Of a DNA stretch of 64,000 nucleotides, positions 34,703 through 45,300 are shown in pieces. Positions within the stretch are counted from its first letter, which is position 1. The number at the start of each line of letters is the position of its first letter. Source of the DNA: Lutraria lutraria (taxonomy: Eukaryota; Mollusca; Bivalvia; Venerida; Mactridae); assembly GCA_964023205.1 (NCBI GenBank), contig OZ026839.1, forward strand, positions 14,600,386 through 14,664,385, written 5' to 3'. A program made the translations under genes and the position numbers. Below the pieces are notes generated by a model, which made no database searches, was not told the DNA's origin, and saw only the letters and a program-made list of their open reading frames with translations.

Positions 34703-36664
34703 CTATCTGAATGTGTACACATACACTAGATCACTCCGGCCAACAACTATCATCTTGTTTCCACGTTGAGATATAGCGACATCTAGCGGAGCCAATGGTG
34801 ACGTAGGTATCAACCTGATGCGTTCTCCTTCATGAGTTAACTGCAAAACGCCCTTTTCAGCGAACGATGCTACGTATACATTGCTCTGACGATCAACTGC
34901 CATTCCACGTAAGTCCCCGTATCCTGTATACGAGTTCCTGAATAGTATTCGTCCCTTGGTGTTATAGCATTCAATAGCATCGAAATCTGTTGATATAAAT
35001 ATCTTGCCTGTCGCTTCATCAAATGCTATTCCTTGCACATGTTTATGGTTGGCTGTTATATCAATCACAGCTTTATGATACGATTGTTCTTTTGAATGGC
35101 ATATCTGAACACGCCCCTTTTCCTCTTTGTCATCACTATGTTGTAGGCATAAGTACTCGCCCGAGAAATTCGTGATTGCAAAGCAACTGATGTCAGTTTT
35201 GATGGTTCTATGGTGGTTTAAGAATTTGTTGGCATATTTAAGTATCTTGATCTCCTGACATTCTGGTAAAGACACACCAACTGTTTGTGCTCCGAGAACA
35301 GCAATTCCCCATGGTCTTGTACTGAAATTTTCATGACCAACAAAGTCTCCATTGTTATGAAACACTAAAACTGCTTTGCTCATCCTGTCAGCAATTATGA
35401 TATCTCCATTTGGAAACATGTCCAGTGAACGAAGATCATCGAACGGAGCTTTAGCACTAAAAATGCCCGTCTCTCTGATTGAACAATCTCTGAAATATGT
35501 TCTGGATGAACTGTAATCATTTTCAATCGACAAGTGTCCAAATTTCTTCACATTGTTGGCAACCGCTTTTAGTCGCTCGTCCATCTTGAAAGAATATACT
35601 ATTTCCTTAGGATCCTTATTATTTGCCACTGTGAGTTTTTCATACCGTCTACAATCCTCTTGTACGTTTTCATAAGTCATAAAAATTTGAGAATCAGATC
35701 CATGAACTAAGGCAGCTTCAAGCATTCCTGCTGTATCACTTATAGCCATAACAACTCTTTGACCTTCTTTAATGTCATCGCGAAGTTCGTTAACACGAGT
35801 CTCGTGTAGAGAGTCAAATTCAGTGACAAATGACGTTTCCATGCCGTTTAACAATTCTGCCATTTTGGATTTTAAATCTCGAATCTCTTTCAAAATTTCA
35901 CGTTTCTTGTTTGTTAAAGCATCTCGGGTACTTCCTTTTGTTGTCAACACATTTTTCTGTGCTGTTAGACAGGCGTTCAGTCTTTTTAATAGCTTCTCAG
36001 CCTTTTGATGTGTTCTTATCTCCTTCCCCAGTGAGTTCATCTCCAGTACATCCTCGCATCGTCTATGCGTAACTATGGCACATGTTGGGCAACATTGTTC
36101 CTTGTGGTCTTTGCAATAGAATTGGAGAAACTGATCCTCGTGATAGGGGCATTTTTCTTCTTTGATTATTGCTGCGACTGGTTGAGTTCGAATTTTATTT
36201 ATTTCAATGACCACGTGACCCCGAGTCATGCGCATTCCACGATGGCTATTGGCACAGACTGGGCATAGCGCTTCACGACATGACGTACACCACATCACTG
36301 CGATGGAACGCTTGCGAGTATTCTTACATGGATCACACTTCCGGTCGCCTCGTTTTAGATCGTTGATGTCCATCATGGAGTCGATTAAAGAATTTGATTG
36401 AAAATATTTCGCCCATTGATCTGGTTTCAGCGTCTTGTTTGGTGCTGGAGTCGGTTCTTGACAGATTGGGCATAGAAAGGTGAAGTCCTTTGTAGAACTC
36501 GCCATTATATGCTGATTCAAACATTCCATACAGAATGAATGTAAACATGGTAAACATTTCGGTGTTTTTAATGTCTTCTGACATATCGGACAACTGATAA
36601 ACTTCTCCGATAAACTAGTATCAGTCATAGGCTTGCTTAAATCCGAACTGCGTTTTAAATCCAT
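34703..36664 (-). CDS. TRIM-family RING/B-box E3 ubiquitin ligase-like protein, intronless
   Basis: This is a 653-residue open frame. I use the ATG at 36664; an upstream in-frame TTG is not a credible start. The RING finger spans residues 25-68 (CPIC...CLHSFC..C...CPIC, a C3HC4 pattern with His42). A B-box 1-like zinc region lies at about 110-150 and B-box 2 at about 172-200 (CPYH...C..H..C..C....H). A coiled coil runs from about 215 to 340. Residues about 400-653 are strand-rich repeats (LRSLDMFPNGDIIIADR, GDLRGMAVDRQSNVYVAS) resembling an NHL-type six-bladed propeller, as in TRIM2/3/71 and many bivalve TRIM56-like proteins. The expected role is ubiquitin ligation with the propeller binding substrate or RNA. 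Lack of introns suggests an expanded or retroposed family member. No damage was seen. Confidence 0.9.
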   Translation of the reverse strand: MDLKRSSDLSKPMTDTSLSEKFISCPICQKTLKTPKCLPCLHSFCMECLNQHIMASSTKDFTFLCPICQEPTPAPNKTLKPDQWAKYFQSNSLIDSMMDINDLKRGDRKCDPCKNTRKRSIAVMWCTSCREALCPVCANSHRGMRMTRGHVVIEINKIRTQPVAAIIKEEKCPYHEDQFLQFYCKDHKEQCCPTCAIVTHRRCEDVLEMNSLGKEIRTHQKAEKLLKRLNACLTAQKNVLTTKGSTRDALTNKKREILKEIRDLKSKMAELLNGMETSFVTEFDSLHETRVNELRDDIKEGQRVVMAISDTAGMLEAALVHGSDSQIFMTYENVQEDCRRYEKLTVANNKDPKEIVYSFKMDERLKAVANNVKKFGHLSIENDYSSSRTYFRDCSIRETGIFSAKAPFDDLRSLDMFPNGDIIIADRMSKAVLVFHNNGDFVGHENFSTRPWGIAVLGAQTVGVSLPECQEIKILKYANKFLNHHRTIKTDISCFAITNFSGEYLCLQHSDDKEEKGRVQICHSKEQSYHKAVIDITANHKHVQGIAFDEATGKIFISTDFDAIECYNTKGRILFRNSYTGYGDLRGMAVDRQSNVYVASFAEKGVLQLTHEGERIRLIPTSPLAPLDVAISQRGNKMIVVGRSDLVYVYTFR

Positions 36665-37110
36665 TGTCACATTAATCTCATATCCCAACAACTCTTCTTA
36701 ATGTCTTTTATGGATTTACTATTCGCTTATTTTCACGTTCAAGCGCTCAGTAAAACTAATATACCTTTCTCATTACTTTATACACGTCAAACCTTCTTTG
36801 TCTGTTTTTACAAAGTGATTAACTGAACCAGTAACTTGTCTTTAAACAATACTAAAAGAGTTATTGTTTTACTTTTCATGAGTTCGTATCGATTAATAGA
36901 TAATCTTACATTATACAATTTATCAATGAAGAGCTATTTGTTTGCAAATATAGTACACTATATCACAGGTAAAATCGTAACAACTGCATTTTTTCTTACG
37001 TTGTTCCTATTATTAGTAATTTTATTAAGTTTATAACTTTTTTATTAAATTTTCATTACATGCATTTTAATTTTTTAATTTACATTACTAGTATTAAGTA
37101 ATTGAAATTA

Positions 37111-38554
37111 CAATCAAACCAATGGCATTGGTCACCTTTGGAAAACACATAACATGGCCTTCATTGACAGGTGGATTTTATTCTGATGTTATTTTGTTCA
37201 GATTAGTCAATTATCGTTTTTGTAAAAAAAGCCTTTATTCACAGGGCGACCTTTCTAGTTCTCTAGTACCGGTTCTTTCCTTAATGCTCGCAAACACATC
37301 GTAGAACAAGCCAAAAAAGCAATGTTTTTATTGTTCACGAGAATAAGAAATGCTGACCTCCCAGTAGACCTTAGCCTTAAACTTTTTGATCACACCGTAC
37401 TTCCAATACTTACCTATGGCTCCGAAATTTTCGGTTTTGAAAATTTAGAAATGATCGAATCTGTTCACAATAAATTCCTCCGTAGATTAGTGAATGCTCG
37501 TAAAAGTACTCCTATTTATATGCTTCACGGCGAATTAGGAAGATATCCTGTATCTGTCACCATAAAAAGTCGTATGATAGGTTTTTGGTCACGACTATTA
37601 TCCGGAAATGTTAACAAATTATCATATCGTATTTACATGTACATGCTTAATCAAAATAACCAACAGTTTAAATGGATATCCTGCATTAAACAAATTTTAG
37701 ACTCAGTAGGTCGCACTGATATTTGGCTTCATCAGAACGCGATAAATATCCCGCGTAACCTAAATTATCTCATAAAACACACACTCATTGATCAATATAA
37801 ACAGAACTGGCACGGACAATTACAACTATCAAACAAAGGTCTATCTTACAATGTTTTTAAAAGTAATCTCGAATTTGAAACTTATTTTTATATACTATCC
37901 CAGTACGACGCTCTATGTTTATTTAAATTCCGTACAGCAAATCACAACTTACCCGTGGAAATCGGTCGTTGGGACGGTACTCTTTTTGATGATCGAAAAT
38001 GTATTTTTTGTGACACTGACGACATAGGCTCAGAAAAACATTATTTGTTAGCTTGTCCATATTTCGCGCGTGAGAGAATAAAATTCCTGAGTACTTTAGA
38101 CATTAATATTATAAATAATTCTCATTGCTTTAAATCACTCCTACAGTCGAATTCACACCTTGTCTTAAGAAGTATTGCCCGCCTAGGCGCACTAATAATG
38201 AAACAATTCAGATAGTTGACTTAACTTTTTATAAATCGAATCATAAGATTGTTATACTTATGCATTAGTATAGTTTATATTTATACTCATTTCTTTAATA
38301 TTGCCATACTTATACATTAGTATCGTTTACATTTATATTCATGTCTTTAATATTGTTATACTTATACATTATTTTCGTTTGTATTTATACTACAGCAGTC
38401 CAATTATTTTGTCATTTAGAGTTATTCCCCCTCATCAAACATATATTCAACATCTTTTTCTTTTCCTCATACTGTATGTCACATACCTGAGAGAATAAAG
38501 TTCTGTTCTGTTCTGTTCTATTCGGAGGTGACTGCTAACATAGGTTTAACTATA
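37111..38554. repeat. Palindromic repeat copy 5, split by a LINE insertion
   Basis: The left part 37111-37254 (caatcaaaccaatggc... to cacagggcgacctttct) and the right part 38519-38554 (attcggaggtgactgctaac... taggtttaacta) together make one copy of the repeat seen at 25007-25188. The LINE lies exactly between 'ggcgaccttt' and 'attcggagg'. Confidence 0.75.
37255..38518 (+). mobile_element. 5'-truncated CR1/L2-like LINE with intact ORF2 C-terminus
   Basis: An open frame runs from about 37258 (SFLNARKHIVEQAKKAMF) through 38215. It covers only the C-terminal end of a LINE reverse transcriptase: VLPILTYGSEIFGFEN, YMLHGELGRYPVS, KSRMIGFWSRLLSG, and a terminal CIFC...H...C zinc-binding motif (C-x2-C-x9-H-x4-C). 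It ends in gagaataaag followed by (ttctg)n repeats, the short tandem tail expected of this LINE group. The catalytic RT domain and endonuclease are absent, as after incomplete reverse transcription. The uninterrupted frame suggests a recent insertion. Confidence 0.85.
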
Positions 38555-38739
38555 ATGTGTATACTAATTTTGTTATTATGGAAGTGAATGAATTTTATTA
38601 TTATATTGAACTAGATCAACTTGATCATTTATATGTAAGTAAAATAACAGCATTGTTATCAAACACATGGAATTAAGAAAGGAACATTATAAATGATTAT
38701 CCACATAATAATTATTGATACGCAAGTTAAGGTGAGTGA

Positions 38740-38880
38740 TTGATTGATTAAATGGTGGATTAAGTGATTGAGTGAACGATATAATGACTGATTAATTTGG
38801 TCAGTGATTGTGTGAGCGATTGAGTGATTCATCGAATAAATGATTGATTGAGTGAATGACTGAGTGAATTATTCAATTGT
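38740..38880. repeat. Degenerate 'tgattgagtga' microsatellite
   Basis: A run of imperfect tgattgattgag/tgagtgattga units is present. The flanking stretch 38881-39158 shows nothing recognisable. Confidence 0.6.
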
Positions 38881-39158
38881 CTATTGGCTGAATAACATAG
38901 TCATACAAGGGTGCATGTGTACGTGCTGTGGATAAATGGACAATATTCTGTTTCGTGAACACTTCTAATAAACACAAATGGCGCCGGTTTATGCCGGAGT
39001 CAAAGCTGACAGCAAGATCAGACACATCAACTATAATTAAACTTTCCACACGCAAATGTTGTTTCCAAGTCCGTTACAACATCAGTCCAGCTAACTAAAA
39101 CCTGCAACATGTACTTCGCTGTCAGAATAATCGCTAGATTCACGATCCTTCACGCTGC

Positions 39159-39392
39159 TGTAATAAATGACATTTTAGATATGGCATTCAGATAATAACT
39201 GACTGCAGTAAAACCTGTAAAAAATGACATTTTATCAGATAATAACTGACTGCAGTCAAACCTGTAATAAATGACATTTTATCAGATAATAACTGACTGC
39301 AATCAAACCTGTAATAAATGACATTTTATCAGATAATAACTGACTGCAGTCAAACCTGTAATAAATGACATTTTATCAGATAATAACTGACT
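39159..39392. repeat. Tandem array, 46-47 bp unit, five copies
   Basis: The unit is gtaataaatgacattttatc plus agataataactgactgcagtcaaacct. The last unit runs directly into copy 6 of the palindromic repeat at 39393, whose first bases (cagtcaaacctgt) form part of every unit. The array therefore appears to have grown from the repeat's left edge. Confidence 0.85.
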
Positions 39393-39565
39393 GCAGTCAA
39401 ACCTGTGAATAAATGCCACCTTTGGGAAAGACGAAATATGGCCTTTATTGATGGTGGTTCTTATTCAGAGGTAATTTTGTTATAAATGACGGTTCTTAAT
39501 TGAATTTCCTTTATTCACAGGGTGGCCTTTATTTTGAGGTGACAGCTTATACAGGATTGACTGTT
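39393..39565. repeat. About 175-bp palindromic repeat, copy 6
   Basis: It runs from gcagtcaaacctgtgaataa to atacaggattgactgtt and directly abuts the 46-bp tandem array on its left. The open frame at 39500-39793 starts inside it and is not supported as a gene. Confidence 0.75.
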
Positions 39566-39927
39566 CTATTCCGTATATTGGAAAGACGATATAGACGGTT
39601 GCTATTGAGGCATTTTAAAGTTTTTCATTCATTTAATATTTTAACACTTATAGCAATATTGTATGAAGTAATTTGGAGTGCTTCGAATTATATAACGCTG
39701 AATGATCCTCATGGGTTTATTTTAATCTTTTATCAATTTGTATTGGTGTTGAATGTGACATTTCTCCGACATTTACCAGAATGTAAAATGTAAAATTGAA
39801 TTTCTATACACACGGTTGTAACTACAGTTTAACACTGACACGGACACTGCATGATAAAGTGAAGAATTGGATACAGTGAAGAAGGTATTGTTTCCTGTGT
39901 ACATCTTTATTTCAACAGTATGGATAT

Positions 39928-40123
39928 GCAGTCAAACCTGTGTTAGCGACCACATCCGAAAAAAGGCCACCCTGAGAAATAAATGGCATTCTTTTAAAAA
40001 CTGTCATTGATAATTTAGAGCAATTAATTATAATTAAGTGACATCAGAATAAATGTCACCTGTCAATAAAGAACACATTTTGTCTTTCCGAAAGGTAGCC
40101 TTTGTTAACAGGGTTGACTGTAC
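39928..40123. repeat. About 175-bp palindromic repeat, copy 7
   Basis: It runs from tgcagtcaaacctgtgttag to aacagggttgactgtac, with 'aaaaggccaccctgagaaat' inside. The sequence between this copy and the next (40124-40981) has a B-box-like remnant (gagttcgaataccacacggg, about 40380) and no gene. Confidence 0.75.
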
Positions 40124-40981
40124 AGTGTACAATATAGTAACATATGGATATAATGATATACTTTTTCGGTTATCCATTAAATTTATTCTAACAATGAATA
40201 CGAAATATATCACAAGATCAATGACGGGTAATTAAATTCTAATTTTTTAAGTATGGCATCCGAGAAAATATAATGATCAAGTTTCTGGCTGGTCAATACT
40301 GTTGCCAAGTTTGATATAAATTGGTTCGATTTAATAAAATGCTAGTAGTTGGAATACCACTTGTCCTTCACCGCTGTGAGTTCGAATACCACACGGGACG
40401 AACTTTTACATGTGAGGAAGATCGATGGTTCCATCCAGGTGTACGCTTTGAGATTCCTCCATTGTTAAAACTAGAATGTCGCAAAATGATCCCGTCCGTC
40501 AGTGTGACGTTACACCCTAGCTGTGACATGTCACGTGTATTATCTATAATAGTCTATAAAATGTCAATCATTGTTAAAACATAAATTATGTTTGTTGTAT
40601 AGACTGCACTAATACATTTTTAAGATGATTTCAGTTATTCTCCTAATACATCATATTGTAAATTGCCCAGGCGGTGCGTGATCATCTTGTTTTACCGGCG
40701 AAGGTCTCAGCCATACAGAACGCTTCAAAACAATAATCAGTTCTTGGTGCAAGAGGCTGGTAATTTTTCTTATGAAGCAAGCGTTAATTGTGTGCGGCTC
40801 AGCAAGATTCCAGACTTATTTTCCGCACGCCAATTTACATAAAAAGGCGACATTATTAACTGAATTTTCGAGAGCACGTTTACATAATGAGTTTCTTAGT
40901 GACAGAATGAACTACGATACAACGGATAGGACATGTCGACATAATTGCGGAAATAAAAAAGATGATGACGATGAAGAGGAC

Positions 40982-41156
40982 TACAGTAAAATCTGTGTTA
41001 GCGGCTACCTTTGAATAAAGATCACTTTCGAATAAAGGCCACTATATGAATAAATGCCATTCTTTTAAAACTGACATCCAAATATGGGCCACCTGTCAAT
41101 AAAGGCCACATTTTATCATTTTCCAAGGGTGGCCTTTGTTCACAGGTTTGACAGTA
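40982..41156. repeat. About 175-bp palindromic repeat, copy 8
   Basis: It runs from tacagtaaaatctgtgttag to ttcacaggtttgacagta, with 'ggccacctgtcaataaaggc' inside. Confidence 0.75.
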
Positions 41157-41204
41157 TGTCCAAGAAATGATCTATAGCTCAACTCTTTCCGTCATGTTAG
41201 CTGT

Positions 41205-42145
41205 ACGGGTACCTACTTGCTTGTATATTTACCAACTTTCGTGTATATGTAACTTCTTTTTAGTGAATTTACCTACTATCTTGTAAACTAACCAACTTTC
41301 TTATAAACATACATACTTTCTAGTATATGTGCCTGCTTTCTAGTATATGTGCCTGCTTTCTAGTATATGTGCCTGCTTTCTAGTATGTGTGCCTGCTTTC
41401 TAGTATATGTACCTGCTTTCTAGTATATGTTCCTACTTGTTTGTATATCATTTACCTACTTGTTTGTATGTTTACCTACTTGTTTGTATATTTGCCTACT
41501 TTCAAGTATATTTACCTACTTGTTTATATATGTACCTACTTGTTTGTATATTCACCTGCTTGTTTGTATATTTACCTACCGTCTTGTATATGTACCTACT
41601 TGTTTGTATATTCATCTACTTGTTTGTATATTTACCTACTTGTTTATATATGTACCTATTTGTTTGTATATTCACCTGCGTGTTTGTATATTCACCTGCG
41701 TGTTTGTATATTTACCTGTTTGTTTGTAATTTTACCTGCCTGTTCGTTTATTTACATACTTGTTTGTATATTTACCTACTTGTTTATATATGTACCTACT
41801 TGTTTGTATATTTACATACTTGTGTGTATATTTGCCTACTAGCAAGTATATTTACCTACTTGTTTATATATTTACCTACTTTTTTTATATATGTACCTAT
41901 TTGTTTGTATATTTACCTGCTTGTTTGTATTTTTACCTACTTTCTAGCATATTTACCTTCTTGCTTGTATGTTTACCTGCCTGTTTGTTTATTTACATAC
42001 TTGTTTGTATATTTACCTACTTTCTAGCATATTTACTTACTTTCTAGTATATTTACCTGCTTTTTTGTACATGTACCTACTTGTTTTCATATTTACCTAC
42101 TTTTTGTATATTTGACTACTTGTTTGTATATTTACCTGCTCGCTT
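41205..42145. repeat. 20-bp minisatellite, about 45 copies
   Basis: The consensus is tttacctacttgtttgtata, with variants (tgtgcctgctttctagtata near 41320-41420). Because the 20-bp unit is not a multiple of three and lacks stops, all three plus-strand frames stay open over long stretches and read as YLLVCIFTYLFVYLPTCLYI-like repeats. These are not genes. The array lies just beyond the 3' end of the flavoprotein gene. Confidence 0.93.
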
Positions 42146-42230
42146 TTGCACCATAGGATTCTTAGGGACTCTGGTTATTTTTTATCATATAAAGAACAAA
42201 TATACCAAAACTGCTTATTATTATGTATTA

Positions 42231-42236
42231 ATTTAT
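42231..42236 (-). terminator. Candidate poly(A) signal of the flavoprotein gene
   Basis: TTTATT on the plus strand gives AATAAA on the minus strand, 65 bp past the TGA stop at 42301-42303. Confidence 0.5.
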
Positions 42237-42300
42237 TACCTAAAAGAGCCAAATTTGAATTTTCCATGTTAAATAGAAAATCAATTTGTATACAAAACCA

Positions 42301-45300
42301 TCACAAAAACACGTATTCTTTAAGTTCATGTCTCAACAAATGTTTGTACAAACGATCGGAATGTTCCATTTTTGAAACAAGACACGCCATAATGGAATGC
42401 TCCGTTTCTGCGACACTTACTCTCTTAATAAATGATTGCAATGACACCAGTCCTTTGATTCCAATGTTTATATCTAAACCTGAAATTTAAAAAGTTTTGT
42501 GTTAATATTTTGCTATAAAAGTATATACATGTACACCTGATTGAGTTGGATGTTTGATGTATTTATAAGCACAGTCAAGGCCGCCTGTAATCACGTGATA
42601 TATTATTTTGAAAATAAAGTCTGTCAACTTCAAATTTCTCTGCAGGGTCTATGGACAAACGACAGTAACAATGTTATATTTGGTATCGATGGATTCGAAA
42701 AATTGTTGGCTGGAACATGGGCTACATGAAAAACTTAAAACATGTCAACTTTCGACGAAACAAACGAACTCGTGGGCGCCGCCATTTTTACAGACACTGT
42801 GGTATCAAAACAACTTATATCACTTGACAGTATGTAGGACATGAACTGTTGGACAGCGGTTTCAGGTTTCAATCATACCAGAGGCGCCTGTTTTTGCTAG
42901 ACGATTTTACTGAGGAACATTATAAAATTATTCTAACAAGTTTAACGTCGTATTGTAAAAAACAGTATATTCATTACTTGAAGAAATGCGATTATAGTGA
43001 TCATTTTGTGTTCGTTCGTGTCGTCCGTTCTTTGTGCTTTCCTTGTACGTCCTTAGATCGACCGTCCGTCCTTCCGTACAAACAAATTGGGTTTGGGTCA
43101 CTCTAGGGTTAGGGTTAGGACTCTTTGTTCAACCGTAGTCACTTATAGAAATGTCCATAAGTGGATTTATGTGGCTAAAATCGGGTTTATGTGGCTAAAT
43201 CTTAACAAAATTTTAACAAAATTTAACATGGGAAAGCCACTTAAGTATCCTATCATTAGTATGTCCGTCCTTCCGTTTGTTCGTCTGTTCGTTTGTTTGT
43301 TCGTTTAAACGTTTAAGTGTACAAATATCTAAATATAAATACCTGTATTAAAGTTATACGATATCGAAGCTTCTCCTTCACTTATAACAAACATGTCACA
43401 ATCACATATGTATACAACATTTTCCATTTTCTGAGATAATTTTATTTCGTACAATCTATGTGTGAACTTCATGTTATTAAGGCAGTACGATTCGCTAATT
43501 CTGTCTTCGTCTGGTAACTTGTAAGTGTTAAAACATTTCAGAAAAATATTTCGCATCAACTGAAAGAGAGCGAGAGTTTAATATTCAAAGTTACGCAATA
43601 ACAGCAAATAAGTCCACCTTAAAAATGCTTAGTTATATCTGTGAGTAGGCAAAGCATTTCTATAGAAAAGCTCGAATAAAGAATGAAACATCTTTGGGGG
43701 GGGGGGGGGGCGTTAAAGGGGCATGCCCTGGAACTGAAGCGTCTCGAACAGCAATCAATTTGATATCATTTTAATGCCTAAATCATTTAATGAAAGCCCT
43801 GTAAAATATTTATAAGATATCCCGCTATAGTTTACTCAAAATACACATTTTAATCTTTACCAAACCTGCCGATTTCGGCCTCAGAAATTATTCGTCATTT
43901 CAGTCACAACTCGACCCTTTTGGGATCTATCAAAACCAAAAACATCGCGGAAAAAATGTCAACAAACTGAAATGGTAACTATTGCTCATGTTATGTTCAC
44001 TTGAAAGGCAGCGCACATGCTCAGTTAAGCTCTCAGACATATCGGAAATATCGTTGTCGTCAATAAAAGGCTGACAGCCTTTTATTCAAACTGACATACA
44101 AATACCGATGCGCGCGTAATAGGGTCTTTTTTTGAACGCACATTCTTCTTTCACTTTTCGGTAATAATTGGTTTTACAAGTGACAAACGCATTTTTGATG
44201 TACAGAAAAAAGACACAGCAGTTCCTGGGCATGCCCCTTTAAACATCGTACATTTGGGAAGGGGGGGGGGGGGGGATTTTTGAATGAATCGAAAACGCCA
44301 TTTTAGTATATCCTCACATAAACTCCTATAGCGATTCTATAACGATATAAATAATTTAGATACTGTTTAAGCACGTATATTAGATGTATAAAGAGTTAAG
44401 CACTTGTATGACTTTTTATTATAGATATTGCATAAATTATATATAAATATGTACTCACTGATTTATCTAAAACTGTCCTCAACATTTTGAAGACCTTAGA
44501 GTCATTCTTCATCACAGTCAGTGCAAGATATCTTCGTTTAGAGTTACCAAAAAGTTTCAAAGAAAAATTGGTGACATCAGTTTCGTTGTAGCCACTAGTT
44601 GAATCATAGGCTGAGAGGTCAAAGTTGAGATTATGAATTCGTTTCTCATGTATTGGTACGAGTGTCTCATTTTTGCGCTCTAGTGCAGCCACGGCTCCAT
44701 AGATACCAGTAGAACGTTGTATGCATTCATCGCTGATACCAAGCGAACGCGAAGAAATCCCGTTGCCTCCATCGCAACAAATCACTAACTTCCGACCAGG
44801 AATTTTATCTACAACATCTCTACTATCTCGATTGAACTGAAAGACAAAAAGTTTGAATTCCATGATAAAAATTGACATCATTTAATATATTTTTAAATAT
44901 ATAAATATATGATATTTTTATGATGGAGTATCATACTTGAGTACTTGAAACATAGCATGCATCTATAGCAGAAATTATAACTTGAAATTGTTTAAACAAG
45001 AAACAGATTTACTAAAACCCAGCACCCGGTAATATCGCGTGAGTGCGTGAGGGCTGCAGTTTCGTTACGGCAAGCGTGCAGAAAATGTAATGTCACAGGT
45101 GAACATTACGGATTGTCACCCTCGGACGTCACATAAGGCTATATAGCAAACAAATCACATGAAGCGGTCTTAATAGTCTAAAGGACAATCCAAAAAATAA
45201 TATATAGGTCGTTATATTGATGGGTCGTACATTGAATTAGTTATATTGAATTAGTTACATTGAATTAGTCGTTATACTAAGAAAGTTGTCGTAGCATTGT

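Noticed and set aside
41387..42047. Long open frames rich in Leu/Tyr/Cys suggesting a membrane protein
   Set aside because: They are translations of a 20-bp satellite; all three frames are open with the same 20-residue period.
42146..42490. 114-codon plus-strand frame
   Set aside because: It is antisense to the last coding exon and 3' UTR of the flavoprotein gene, whose splice phase and stop are well supported.
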